Positions 9,951-18,598 of a DNA stretch of 64,000 bases are shown here, one piece after another. Both the position numbers and the translations under genes were made by a program. This DNA comes from Pseudoruegeria sp. HB172150 (lineage in GTDB: Bacteria; Pseudomonadota; Alphaproteobacteria; Rhodobacterales; Rhodobacteraceae): positions 310,001 through 374,000 of the forward strand of contig NZ_JAATNG010000002.1 in assembly GCF_013184805.1 (NCBI RefSeq), given 5' to 3'. How positions within the stretch are numbered: the first letter of the stretch is position 1; each line of letters begins with the position of its first letter. The notes under the pieces were generated by a model that was given only the letters and a program-made list of their open reading frames with translations, was not told the origin of the DNA and searched no databases.

Positions 9951-10973
9951 ATGAAGACTATTCTGAAGGCGGCATTCGCCGCCGGAGCGGTTGCGCTTGC
10001 CGGCAGCACGGCTATCGCGCAAACCACCAATCTGCGGATCCAGACTCACTACGCGCCCGAAACTGTCTCGGGTAAGCTGGCTGCGGAATTTGCTGACAAC
10101 GTGCAAACTATGTCGGGTGGCGATATCGCCATCGAGATGTTCTATTCGTCGCCAGTCGTTGCGACGGTGGAAACTTTCGACGCGGCGGCGAACGGAATTC
10201 TCGACTGCGACATGACCGGTGGTGGATACCAGACCGGTAAAAACCCCGCGTTCCAGTTCGTTGGCGACATCATGGGTGGATACGCCACACCATACCAGCA
10301 GCTTTCATGGCTGTACTACGGCGGTGGCCTCGACGCGGCACAGGAGTTGTACAACCAGTACGGCATGCAACTGGTCGGATGGTGGGTCTATGGGCAGGAA
10401 TCTCTTGCCTCGACCAAGCCGATCCGCAATGCCGAAGACTTCAAGGATTGGAAGTTCCGCTCGCCCCCGGGTATGGAAACCAAGATCTTCGAAAAGCTCG
10501 GCGCGTCGCCGATCGTGATGGACTTCACCGAGATCTTCACCGCGCTTGAAACAGGTATCATTGACGGCGCCGACGCCTCGGGCATTGCCAACAACATGGG
10601 CATGGGTCTTTACGATATCGCCGGGCACGCAAACTTCCCGGGCTTCCATTCGATGCCCTCGGATCACCTCGCGTGCAACAAAGCCGTTTGGGACGCGATG
10701 CCGGAAGAGCACCGCCGCATCATGTCGGTGGCCATGGAAGCGTTGGCTCTGCGCACCGCACTGACCTTTGAAAAAGCTAATGCCGAAGCGGTGGCCCAAC
10801 TCAAAGAGCAGGGCATCGAGATCCACACCTGGTCCGACGACGACCTGCAGGCGTTCCGCGACGCCGCTCAGGCGACTTGGCCGGAGTTTGCCTCCTCGCC
10901 GGAAGCCGAGGCGTTGGTCGAAAGCCATATGGCCTACCTCAGGCAGCTCGGCCTCGTGTCCGAGATGAACTGA
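9951..10973 (+). CDS. dctP: TRAP transporter solute-binding protein
   Basis: Periplasmic receptor of 340 aa for a carboxylate. The start at 9951 is set by GGGAGGACTACA and gives a clean signal peptide (MKTILKAAFAAGAVALAGSTAIAQ). The central KFRSPPGMETKIFEKLGASP contains the arginine that in this family salt-bridges the substrate carboxylate. The sequence style (WWVYGQESLASTKPI, QYGMQLVGWW) resembles the mannitol/chloroaromatic or TakP-like branch that binds oxo- or sugar acids. dctQ and dctM follow after a terminator-like hairpin. The upstream spacer has TTGACA at 9812-9817 but no convincing -10. Confidence 0.9.
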   Translation: MKTILKAAFAAGAVALAGSTAIAQTTNLRIQTHYAPETVSGKLAAEFADNVQTMSGGDIAIEMFYSSPVVATVETFDAAANGILDCDMTGGGYQTGKNPAFQFVGDIMGGYATPYQQLSWLYYGGGLDAAQELYNQYGMQLVGWWVYGQESLASTKPIRNAEDFKDWKFRSPPGMETKIFEKLGASPIVMDFTEIFTALETGIIDGADASGIANNMGMGLYDIAGHANFPGFHSMPSDHLACNKAVWDAMPEEHRRIMSVAMEALALRTALTFEKANAEAVAQLKEQGIEIHTWSDDDLQAFRDAAQATWPEFASSPEAEALVESHMAYLRQLGLVSEMN

Positions 10974-11003
10974 GGCGGGCGGTTGTCCTGACCTACACGA
11001 TGT

Positions 11004-11033
11004 CGGCGAGCCCGTTAATGGGCTCGCCGTTTT
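11004..11033 (+). terminator. Intrinsic terminator or attenuator between dctP and dctQ
   Basis: Perfect 10-base stem CGGCGAGCCC / GGGCTCGCCG with a TTAAT-type loop, followed by TTTT. It lies 31 bases after the dctP stop and 37 before dctQ. Partial termination here would give more receptor than permease, as is usual for binding-protein operons. Confidence 0.8.
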
Positions 11034-11069
11034 CGACACCGCGGAAAACGCGGGGACCGGGAGGCATCC

Positions 11070-11891
11070 ATGGAACATGATAGCGTCTGGCTCGGACCGC
11101 TTCGCGGGCCGGTCCGTTGGGCGATGATCGGATGTAGTGCGCTGACACTCTTGCTTTGCAGCTACCTGATTCTCGGGCAAATACTCGGATACAGCGACGC
11201 CGGCATGTACGAGATGATCCGGCCCAAAAACAAACCGCTGATAACGGCGACCCTTATAGCGTTGACACTGTCGCTGTTGCTTACGTCCATTTACCTTTCC
11301 GACCGCCGCGGCTCGATAGAAATCGAGCCCACGGGCCCCTTCGACATTCTGTCACTGATCTGCGGACGGCTGGCCATGATCGGGATCCTGCTGACCGTCC
11401 TTGTCATGTTCTACGAGGTGGTCGCGCGGTACATCTTTGAAAAACCGACGCTCTGGGCGAACGAGTTATCGCTCTGGATCGCTGGTTTCATCTTCCTGCT
11501 CGCCGGGCTCTACGCCATGCAGCAGCGCAGCCATATCCGCATCTATGTGATCTACGACATCATGCCCCGCTGGATGCAGAAGTTGGCCGACTGCCTGACA
11601 GTGCTGTTCATCTGGATCTTCACAATCTGCATGATCTGGGGCGGCTATAACGAGGCGCGCGACAAGATATTTCGGATGGAGACATTCGGCACCGCCTGGG
11701 ATCCGCCACTCCCGTCGACCATGAAAGTAGGCATCCTGGTGATCATCTCGCTAGTGTCCATCCAGGCGCTTTCCAACCTGATCGCCGACTGGAACAAGGA
11801 GCCCGACCATCACTCGCCGCTCGACGAGATAGACGAAACCGAGATCGAGAACATCAAGGCCACGCTGGGCGAGGAGCCGAAGAATGGTTGA
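11070..11891 (+). CDS. dctQ: TRAP transporter small permease
   Basis: Small membrane subunit (4TM DctQ core at about residues 95-235) linking the receptor to the DctM transporter. At 273 aa it is longer than the usual 160-200 because of an N-terminal extension with two extra predicted membrane segments (WAMIGCSALTLLLCSYLILG and TLIALTLSLLLTSIYL), seen in the TakQ/mannitol-type branch. The C-terminal tail is acidic. It overlaps dctM by 8 bases. Confidence 0.85.
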   Translation: MEHDSVWLGPLRGPVRWAMIGCSALTLLLCSYLILGQILGYSDAGMYEMIRPKNKPLITATLIALTLSLLLTSIYLSDRRGSIEIEPTGPFDILSLICGRLAMIGILLTVLVMFYEVVARYIFEKPTLWANELSLWIAGFIFLLAGLYAMQQRSHIRIYVIYDIMPRWMQKLADCLTVLFIWIFTICMIWGGYNEARDKIFRMETFGTAWDPPLPSTMKVGILVIISLVSIQALSNLIADWNKEPDHHSPLDEIDETEIENIKATLGEEPKNG

Positions 11892-13479
11892 TATCGGCAC
11901 CCTTAGCTTGATCCTGCTGCTGGCAATGTTCGCGTTGCTCGCCATCGGTATGCCTTTGGGTTTTGCCTCGGCTTTTCTGGCGGTGATGACGTTGGTGATG
12001 AAATTCGGGCCGGAGCTACTGTTCTCGAATTTCGGACGCGGTCCCCTCGCGGTCCTGGGGCAATCCGTTTACCGCCAGATGACGAATTACTCGCTCATCT
12101 CGGTCCCGCTTTTCATTTTCATGGCCGCTTTGCTTGAACGCTCAGGTATCGCGCGCGACATGTACCAGTCACTGAACGCCTGGCTTAGCCGCGTTCGCGG
12201 CGGAATCGCCGTGGTTACGTCGATTATGGCGGTCATCATGGCCGCGATGTCCGGGATCATTGGCGGCGAAGTGGTACTTCTTGGCCTGATCGCGCTGCCG
12301 CAGATGCTGCGGCTGGGTTACAACCAGAATTTGGCAATCGGGACGATCTGCGCCTCCGGTTCGCTTGGTACGATGATCCCGCCCTCGATCGTGTTGATCT
12401 TCTATGGCTTGGTCACGGAAACCTCGATCAAAGCGCTGTTCACAGCGTCATTCCTGCCGGGTTTCATGCTGGCGTCTTTCTTCATCATCTACATCCTGAT
12501 CGTAACCCGAGTGAGCCCGGAAAAAGCGCCGTTGCCGGAGCCCAACCCCGACGATCCCACGGCAGGCGCGAAGTTCCTGATGTTCATTGCGTGGCTCACT
12601 CGATTTGCCGCATGGGTAGCGCTGGCATTCATTGTCCTGCTGCTCGTGACTTCGCTGGTGAGCGGCGCCAAGCTGGATGACGATGGGCTGACAGCGTGGC
12701 AGGCAAACTGGCCGACAATACTGAAACTCATCGTTGTTGTAGTTGTCGGTTTCGTCGTCCAGTTCCTGTTCGGCGCCGAACGTTCCCGCGAAGGCTGGAA
12801 CCGCGGCAAGGGCCTCAACGCGCCTTTCATCGTCGTCGGCACCGTGCTTGGCTCGATATACGGCGGTATCACCGGCATCACCGAGGCCGCCGCGATGGGC
12901 GCGATCGCCGTGTTCGTGATCGGGCTTGTCCGGAAAGAAATGACGTTCGAGATCGTCTGGGACAGCGTAATGCGCACTCTCAAGTCGACCGGGACCATCA
13001 TTTGGGTCACCATCGGCGCCGCGTCCCTTGCTGCCGCCTACACCCTGGCGGGCGGTCCACGTTTCGTCGCTGAACTGATCGTCGGCGCCGAGATGCCGAC
13101 CATGTCGATCATCTTGGTAATGATGCTCATCTTTCTGATAATGGGCATGTTCATGGATTGGGTCGGCATAGTGTTACTGATCATGCCGGTCTTCCTGCCC
13201 ATCGTCCTGAAATTGCCGGTAGAGGAACTGGGCTTCCTCGGCACACTTGAACCCAAGAACGTCGCGATCTGGTTCGGAGTGGTGTTCTGTATGAACATGC
13301 AGGTCAGTTTCCTGTCGCCTCCGTTTGGCCCAGCCGCCTTCTATCTGAAGTCGGTTGCGCCGCCGAACATCTCGCTGACGGATATCTTCAAGGGCTTCCT
13401 TCCATTCATCTGCATCCAGATCCTCGCGCTCTCGGTCCTCCTGATCTGGCCGCCAATCGTGGAACTGCTGCTCGACTAG
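11884..13479 (+). CDS. dctM: TRAP transporter large permease
   Basis: Sodium-driven transporter subunit in the inner membrane. At 531 aa it is about 100 longer than a minimal DctM: a mid-protein insertion (about residues 215-315) carries a charged loop (SPEKAPLPEPNPDDP) and two extra hydrophobic stretches. Conserved transport segments include ICASGSLGTMIPPSIVLIFYG and, near the end, MNMQVSFLSPPFGPAAFY. The start overlaps dctQ. The long form matches the extended DctQ, so the pair is internally consistent with a TakPQM-like system. Confidence 0.9.
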   Translation: MVDIGTLSLILLLAMFALLAIGMPLGFASAFLAVMTLVMKFGPELLFSNFGRGPLAVLGQSVYRQMTNYSLISVPLFIFMAALLERSGIARDMYQSLNAWLSRVRGGIAVVTSIMAVIMAAMSGIIGGEVVLLGLIALPQMLRLGYNQNLAIGTICASGSLGTMIPPSIVLIFYGLVTETSIKALFTASFLPGFMLASFFIIYILIVTRVSPEKAPLPEPNPDDPTAGAKFLMFIAWLTRFAAWVALAFIVLLLVTSLVSGAKLDDDGLTAWQANWPTILKLIVVVVVGFVVQFLFGAERSREGWNRGKGLNAPFIVVGTVLGSIYGGITGITEAAAMGAIAVFVIGLVRKEMTFEIVWDSVMRTLKSTGTIIWVTIGAASLAAAYTLAGGPRFVAELIVGAEMPTMSIILVMMLIFLIMGMFMDWVGIVLLIMPVFLPIVLKLPVEELGFLGTLEPKNVAIWFGVVFCMNMQVSFLSPPFGPAAFYLKSVAPPNISLTDIFKGFLPFICIQILALSVLLIWPPIVELLLD

Positions 13480-13588
13480 GCCGGCAGCCGCGGGGGCTGG
13501 AACTTCCCCGTCCCGGCGCGCTAGATATTGTTGACACCTCGATGTCACGGCACGGCGCGGGAATGCGCCTCACCCAAGAGGTTTGAAC

Positions 13589-15097
13589 ATGGACTACGTA
13601 CGCCTTGACCCATCTGACAACGTCGTAACCGCAACCCGCGCGTTGGGGGCAGGTGTGACAGTGGAAGACGTCACAACTACCGGCCTGATCCCCTCCGGCC
13701 ACAAGATCGCTACCCGCGCGATTGCCAAGGGCGAGCCGGTGCGAAAATACGCTCAACTCATCGGGTTGGCGCATGAAGACATCTCCGCGGGAGACCACGT
13801 CCATACCCAGAACCTCGATTTCGTCGGCACGGATGTGGATTACGAGTTCGGCACCGATCAGCGCCCCGTCGCCATGTTGGCCGAGGCGGATCGCGATACC
13901 TTCATGGGCTACCGCCGCGCGAACGGCTCGGCCGGCACCCGGAACTACATCGCCATCGTCACCTCGGTGAACTGCTCCGCAACAGCTGCCCGCCGCATTG
14001 CCGACTATTTCACCCCCGACATTCTCGCCGACTATCCGAATGTCGACGGCGTCGTCGCCTTCGTCCACGGCACCGGCTGTGGCATGGCTGGCGATGGCGA
14101 GGGTTTCGAGGCGCTCCAGCGTGTCATGTGGGGGTATGCCCGACATCCGAACCACGCCGGTGTTCTGATGGTAGGTCTGGGCTGCGAGATGAACCAGATC
14201 GACTGGCTGCTTGAAGCGTACGGTCTGAAGCAGGGCCCGACTTTCCAGGTGATGAACATTCAGGGTGTCGCGGGCCTGCGTAAGACCATCGAACTTGGCA
14301 TTAAGAAGGTCGAGGCGATGCTCCCCATCGCCAACGATGCCCGCCGAGAGCCTTGCCCCGCCTCTGATCTTAAGGTCGCCCTGCAATGCGGCGGCTCCGA
14401 CGCCTGGTCCGGCATTACGGCCAATCCCGCTCTTGGCTACGCTTGCGATCTCCTCGCGGCGCAGGGCGGCACGGGAGTTCTTGCGGAGACACCCGAAATC
14501 TACGGCGCAGAACACCTTCTGACCCGCCGCTCCGTGTCTCGGGAAGTCGGCAAAAAACTGGTGGGTATGATCCAATGGTGGGAGGACTACACCGCCCGAA
14601 ACATGGGATCGATGGATAACAACCCGTCGCCGGGAAACAAGAAGGGCGGTTTGACCACGATTCTGGAAAAGTCACTTGGAGCAGCGGCCAAGGGCGGCAC
14701 CTCGCCGCTGATGGGTGTTTACAAATATGCTGAGCCGGTTACCGCGAAAGGATTTACTTTCATGGATTCCCCCGGCTACGACCCCGCCTCTGTCACCGGA
14801 CAGATCGCCGGCGGCTGTAATATGGTCGTTTTCACTACCGGCCGTGGGTCCGCATTCGGGTCGAAGCCGGCACCAACGATCAAGGTAGCGACTAACACCG
14901 AGATGTACGGCCGTATGATCGACGACATGGATATCAATGCGGGCGCAATGCTGACTGACGGCGTTTCTCTGGAGGAGAAAGGCCGGGAGATCTACCGCAA
15001 GATACTGGCAGTTGCTTCTGGCGAGGTATCCAAGTCCGAGGCGCAGGGCCTTGGTGACTACGAATTCGTGCCTTGGCAAATTGGCGCGGTGATGTAG
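13589..15097 (+). CDS. uxaA: Altronate dehydratase family enzyme (UxaA-like)
   Basis: Expected to dehydrate a sugar acid (altronate, galactarate or similar) to a 2-keto-3-deoxy acid. The 502-aa protein has an N-terminal SAF domain (about 1-95) joined to the GD_AH catalytic region with conserved cysteine-bearing segments (VTSVNCSATAA, HGTGCGM, LGCEMNQ, CGGSDAWSGITANPALG). I choose the ATG at 13589 (AAGAGG seven bases upstream) over a TTG two codons earlier. The 109-base spacer after dctM contains TGACA-N6-TGTCA at 13532-13547, so it may have its own control. Fit with TRAP and KdgK suggests a hexonate route to KDG. Exact substrate uncertain. Confidence 0.85.
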   Translation: MDYVRLDPSDNVVTATRALGAGVTVEDVTTTGLIPSGHKIATRAIAKGEPVRKYAQLIGLAHEDISAGDHVHTQNLDFVGTDVDYEFGTDQRPVAMLAEADRDTFMGYRRANGSAGTRNYIAIVTSVNCSATAARRIADYFTPDILADYPNVDGVVAFVHGTGCGMAGDGEGFEALQRVMWGYARHPNHAGVLMVGLGCEMNQIDWLLEAYGLKQGPTFQVMNIQGVAGLRKTIELGIKKVEAMLPIANDARREPCPASDLKVALQCGGSDAWSGITANPALGYACDLLAAQGGTGVLAETPEIYGAEHLLTRRSVSREVGKKLVGMIQWWEDYTARNMGSMDNNPSPGNKKGGLTTILEKSLGAAAKGGTSPLMGVYKYAEPVTAKGFTFMDSPGYDPASVTGQIAGGCNMVVFTTGRGSAFGSKPAPTIKVATNTEMYGRMIDDMDINAGAMLTDGVSLEEKGREIYRKILAVASGEVSKSEAQGLGDYEFVPWQIGAVM

Positions 15098-15101
15098 TCC
15101 G

Positions 15102-15539
15102 GTGCTGGCGTCCTTGAGTTCTGCCTGGTTGTTTTGGGCGCTGCTGGCCGCGGTCTTTGCGGCATTGACGGCGATCCTCGCTAAGGTCGGCGTTTCGGCT
15201 GTCGATCCTGATCTGGCAACCCTCGTTCGGACCCTTGTCATTTTGGCGCTGCTTGCAGGATTTCTCGCCGCAACCGGCCGCCTGCGCGCCGTTGGCTCGT
15301 TGCCTGGACGGACGTACCTCTGGCTAGCACTCTCCGGCGTGGCGACCGGGGCGTCCTGGGTATGCTACTTCCGCGCGTTGAAGTTGGGCCAAGCTTCGCA
15401 AGTAGCGCCCATCGACAAGCTATCGGTGGTGCTTGTGGCAATACTCGCGGCGTTGTTTCTCGGCGAGAAGCTCAGCGCCGCTGGCTGGACCGGCGTGGCG
15501 ATGATCGCCGGAGGAGCGATCCTCCTGGCGCGCGGCTGA
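15102..15539 (+). CDS. Single-domain EamA transporter
   Basis: Hydrophobic 145-aa protein with about five membrane segments, i.e. one EamA (DMT) half-repeat; the end IDKLSVVLVAILAALFLGEKLSAAGWTGVAMI is the EamA signature. GTG start four bases after uxaA with no strong ribosome site, so translation is probably coupled. Half-size EamA proteins act as homodimers or with another half; here a full-length DMT gene follows. Substrate unknown. Confidence 0.75.
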   Translation: MLASLSSAWLFWALLAAVFAALTAILAKVGVSAVDPDLATLVRTLVILALLAGFLAATGRLRAVGSLPGRTYLWLALSGVATGASWVCYFRALKLGQASQVAPIDKLSVVLVAILAALFLGEKLSAAGWTGVAMIAGGAILLARG

Positions 15540-15588
15540 TGCCTGTGCTGCGGCGCATCCCCCCATCGCTCAGACCGGCCTGACAGGT

Positions 15589-16521
15589 ATGGCCACTGCT
15601 CTCCCCCGTGAAGAACGCACCGCGTTTGGTCTCGCCATTATGGCGCTGGCGGTTACCTTTTTCACTGCCATCGACACCTCCGCGAAATGGCTGATCCTAG
15701 CCGGTCTCGCGCCGCTGCAGGTGGTCTTCATCCGCTACGCCGGCCACTTCGCGGTGGCACTCGCGGTCTACCTGCCACAGGGCGGCCTCGCCCAGTTCCG
15801 CTCCGCCGCGCCCTGGCGCCAGACGCTCAGGGCCGTTTTCCTCCTTGGAAGCACCGTCTTCAACTTCCTGGCCCTTAGATCCCTGCCGATTACTCTCACG
15901 ACCACGATCATGTTCGCGACGCCGATCGTCGTCACTCTTCTCGCAATTCCGATCCTTGGAGAAAGGGTGGGCATCCACCGCATCGTTGCCGTGTGTACCG
16001 GGTTTTTGGGTGTCGTCGTCACGGTTCAGCCGTGGGGCGTCGATTTCTCGCCCGAGGTCTTCCTGTCGCTCGGCGCGCTATTCTGCGCATCTGGCTACTT
16101 CATTCTGACAAGGATGCTGGCAGGCATCGAAAGCAACGCCACATCGCAACTTTGGGCAAGTGGTCTCGCCACATTTGCGCTCGCCCCCTTCGGCATTGCG
16201 AAATGGGTCGCGCCGCAGGACGCGGGCACCATCGCCGTGATGCTCGGCATCGGCGCGCTGGGCGCGGTCGGCCACATCTTCGCGACACTCGCCCACCGCC
16301 TCGCCGAAGCCTCGATCCTCGCGCCTGTCGTCTACATCCAGATTTTCCTAGCGGCCTTCGCCAGCATCCTCGTCTTCGACACCTGGCCCACAGTCTGGAC
16401 GCTTGGCGGCGGCGGGATCATTATTGCCTCCGGCCTCTATATCTGGCACCGCGAACGGCAGCGCAGCGGCGTCAAGATGCGCGCGGTCCGCGCCAGCGCA
16501 TACGGGCCGAGACGGAAGTGA
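15589..16521 (+). CDS. DMT-family (two EamA domains) transporter
   Basis: Polytopic inner-membrane protein of 310 aa with two EamA repeats (about 15-150 and 160-290) and about ten membrane segments. PITLTTTIMFATPIVVTLLAIPILGERVG marks the end of the first repeat. It lies between the half-size EamA gene and kdgK in one direction with short gaps, so it is probably in the sugar-acid transcript. Export of a pathway intermediate is a guess; no substrate motif is recognisable. Confidence 0.8.
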   Translation: MATALPREERTAFGLAIMALAVTFFTAIDTSAKWLILAGLAPLQVVFIRYAGHFAVALAVYLPQGGLAQFRSAAPWRQTLRAVFLLGSTVFNFLALRSLPITLTTTIMFATPIVVTLLAIPILGERVGIHRIVAVCTGFLGVVVTVQPWGVDFSPEVFLSLGALFCASGYFILTRMLAGIESNATSQLWASGLATFALAPFGIAKWVAPQDAGTIAVMLGIGALGAVGHIFATLAHRLAEASILAPVVYIQIFLAAFASILVFDTWPTVWTLGGGGIIIASGLYIWHRERQRSGVKMRAVRASAYGPRRK

Positions 16522-16534
16522 CCGGAGGAGAAAT

Positions 16535-17428
16535 ATGCGGATAGCCTGCATCGGTGAGGCGATGGTGGAACTGTCGCTGGAAGGTCCGGACTCCGACCGC
16601 GCCCGCCTCGGTTTCGCCGGCGACGTGCTGAACACGGCGATCTACCTGAAGCGTCAGGCGCCCGAGCTTCAGGTCGATTTCGTCACCCGACTCGGCCGCG
16701 ATGCCTTCTCAGCCCGGATGCAAGACTTCATTGCGTCTGAAGGTATCGGCACTGGCGCGATCACCTTCAGCAAGTCCCGCAATGTCGGCCTCTACGCGAT
16801 CTCGACGGACGCCTTGGGTGAACGCTCGTTCACCTACTGGCGCGATACCTCCGCCGCCCGCGAAATGTTCCAGGCGGACAAGGGCGCGGACTTCTCCGCG
16901 CTCGACGGCTACGAAGTGATCTACCTTTCCGCCATCACTCTCGCGATCCTGCCGGCCCAAATAAGGTCGGATCTTTGCAGCTATCTAGGGGACTTGCGCC
17001 AGAAAGGTGGCCGGGTTTCGTTCGATTCGAACTATCGTCCCCTTCTCTGGCCCGACCGCACCACGGCGCAGGCCGCAATCACCGCGATGTGGGAATCCTG
17101 CGATCTCGCACTGCCCAGCGTCGACGACGAAATGGCCATTTTCGGCGACCCCGACGCCGCCTCCGTCATCACCCGCCTGCAGACCTGCGGCATTGCCGAA
17201 GGCGCCCTCAAACAAGGTCCCGAAGGACCGCTTTCGCTCGGTGATCCCGTCGATGCCACCTACCGGCCAGCCGAAACCGTCATCGATACCACTGCCGCAG
17301 GAGACAGCTTCAACGCCGGCTATCTCGCGGCCATCCTCACCGGTAAATCCCAAGCGGATGCCCTACAGTCCGGCCACGACCTCGCCGCCAAAGTCGTCGG
17401 AGTCAAAGGCGCCATCGCGCCGCGCTGA
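16535..17428 (+). CDS. kdgK: 2-keto-3-deoxygluconate kinase-like PfkB sugar kinase
   Basis: Ribokinase/PfkB kinase of 297 aa; likely phosphorylates 2-keto-3-deoxygluconate to KDPG. The start is set by GGAGGAGAAAT. Signature 2 is VIDTTAAGDSFNAG with catalytic base Asp257. The N-terminal substrate loop reads FAGDVLNTAIYL, where relatives usually have GGD. The dehydratase upstream would make its substrate. No KDPG aldolase is in the window, so that step must be encoded elsewhere. Confidence 0.85.
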   Translation: MRIACIGEAMVELSLEGPDSDRARLGFAGDVLNTAIYLKRQAPELQVDFVTRLGRDAFSARMQDFIASEGIGTGAITFSKSRNVGLYAISTDALGERSFTYWRDTSAAREMFQADKGADFSALDGYEVIYLSAITLAILPAQIRSDLCSYLGDLRQKGGRVSFDSNYRPLLWPDRTTAQAAITAMWESCDLALPSVDDEMAIFGDPDAASVITRLQTCGIAEGALKQGPEGPLSLGDPVDATYRPAETVIDTTAAGDSFNAGYLAAILTGKSQADALQSGHDLAAKVVGVKGAIAPR

Positions 17429-17436
17429 CCCGGATC

Positions 17437-18591
17437 CTAAAGCCGCTCTCCCAGCCGCTCCAGCATGCCCAGGCACATCTCAAGCTGGTCGTGCGACACA
17501 AACTCGTCCGCCTTGTGTGCTTGCGTGATAGAGCCTGGCCCGCAGACCACCGTGTCGATTCCCATCGACTGGAACAGCCCTGCCTCGGTCCCGAACGGCA
17601 CAAGATCCGTGCCATTCGCGCCGGTCAACTTGCAGACCAGATCCCGCGCCGCGTTCACCGTCATGGGCTCAAGCCCCGGCACCTCGCCCAGCGTGTGGGT
17701 CGCGATCCCCGCATCCGGGTCCACCGCCCGCATCGCCGGCAGCAGCACCTCGTCGCAATATTCCGCCAGTTCCGCCTTCACGAAATCCGCGTCCGCCGTC
17801 ACCACCGGCCGCATTTCCCAGGCGATCTCCGCCTTCGCCGCGATAACGTTCGGTGCGAACCCGCCATTCAACGATCCGACATTGATCGTCGTCCAAGGTG
17901 GCTCGAACCGGCTGCCTTCCGGCGTGCGCTCTTTCAGCCTGTCCTTCAGCTCGATCAGCCGCATCACATAGCGCGCCGCATATTCCGTTGCGCTCACCCC
18001 GCGATCCGGGGCAGAACCATGCCCTTCCAGCCCGGTGAACTCGGTGTGGTACTCGTAACAGCCCTTGTGTCCCTCGATCACCCGCATTTCGGTTGGCTCG
18101 CCGATGATGGCCAGCGACGGCCGCAGCCCGCGGCCCTGCAGCACCTTCACCAGCGCCTGCGCGCCAAGGCATCCGACTTCCTCGTCATGGGTAAAGACGA
18201 AATGCACCGGCCGGTCGGTTACTCGTTCGGCCAGATAGGGCGCCACCGCAACACAGGCCGCGATGAACCCCTTCATGTCGCAGGTCCCGCGCCCGTATAG
18301 CCGCCCGTCGCGTTCCACCATGTCGAACGGATCATGCGTCCACGGCTGTTCCGCCACAGGTACCACGTCCGTGTGTCCGCACAGCATCAGCCCGCCATCG
18401 CCCTCCGGTCCGATGGTCGCAAACAGGTTCGCCTTCGCACCGCTCTCGTCCTGCATCACTTCGATCCGCGCGCCCGCGGCTTTCAGCCGCTTTGCCAGAT
18501 AGTCGATGCAATCCAGATTGCTGTCGGAAGAGATCGACGGAAAGGCGATCAGCTCGCCCAGCGTGGCGATGGTTCGGTCAAGTAAGGTCAT
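17437..18591 (-). CDS. argE: ArgE-type M20 deacetylase (acetylornithine deacetylase-like)
   Basis: Cytosolic M20 metallopeptidase-fold hydrolase of 384 aa. Zinc and catalytic residues are visible in LCGHTDVVPV, GRGTCDMKGF, FTHDEEVGC (catalytic Glu), IGEPTEM and the final GPGSITQAHKADEFV. An AGGAG site overlaps the stop of the upstream M24 gene (7-base gap), so the two form an operon. Sequence fits N-acetylornithine deacetylase, but pairing with a DoeA-like hydrolase raises the possibility that it deacetylates another N-acetyl-diamino acid. Confidence 0.82.
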   Translation of the reverse strand: MTLLDRTIATLGELIAFPSISSDSNLDCIDYLAKRLKAAGARIEVMQDESGAKANLFATIGPEGDGGLMLCGHTDVVPVAEQPWTHDPFDMVERDGRLYGRGTCDMKGFIAACVAVAPYLAERVTDRPVHFVFTHDEEVGCLGAQALVKVLQGRGLRPSLAIIGEPTEMRVIEGHKGCYEYHTEFTGLEGHGSAPDRGVSATEYAARYVMRLIELKDRLKERTPEGSRFEPPWTTINVGSLNGGFAPNVIAAKAEIAWEMRPVVTADADFVKAELAEYCDEVLLPAMRAVDPDAGIATHTLGEVPGLEPMTVNAARDLVCKLTGANGTDLVPFGTEAGLFQSMGIDTVVCGPGSITQAHKADEFVSHDQLEMCLGMLERLGERL

Positions 18592-18598
18592 GCAGCTC

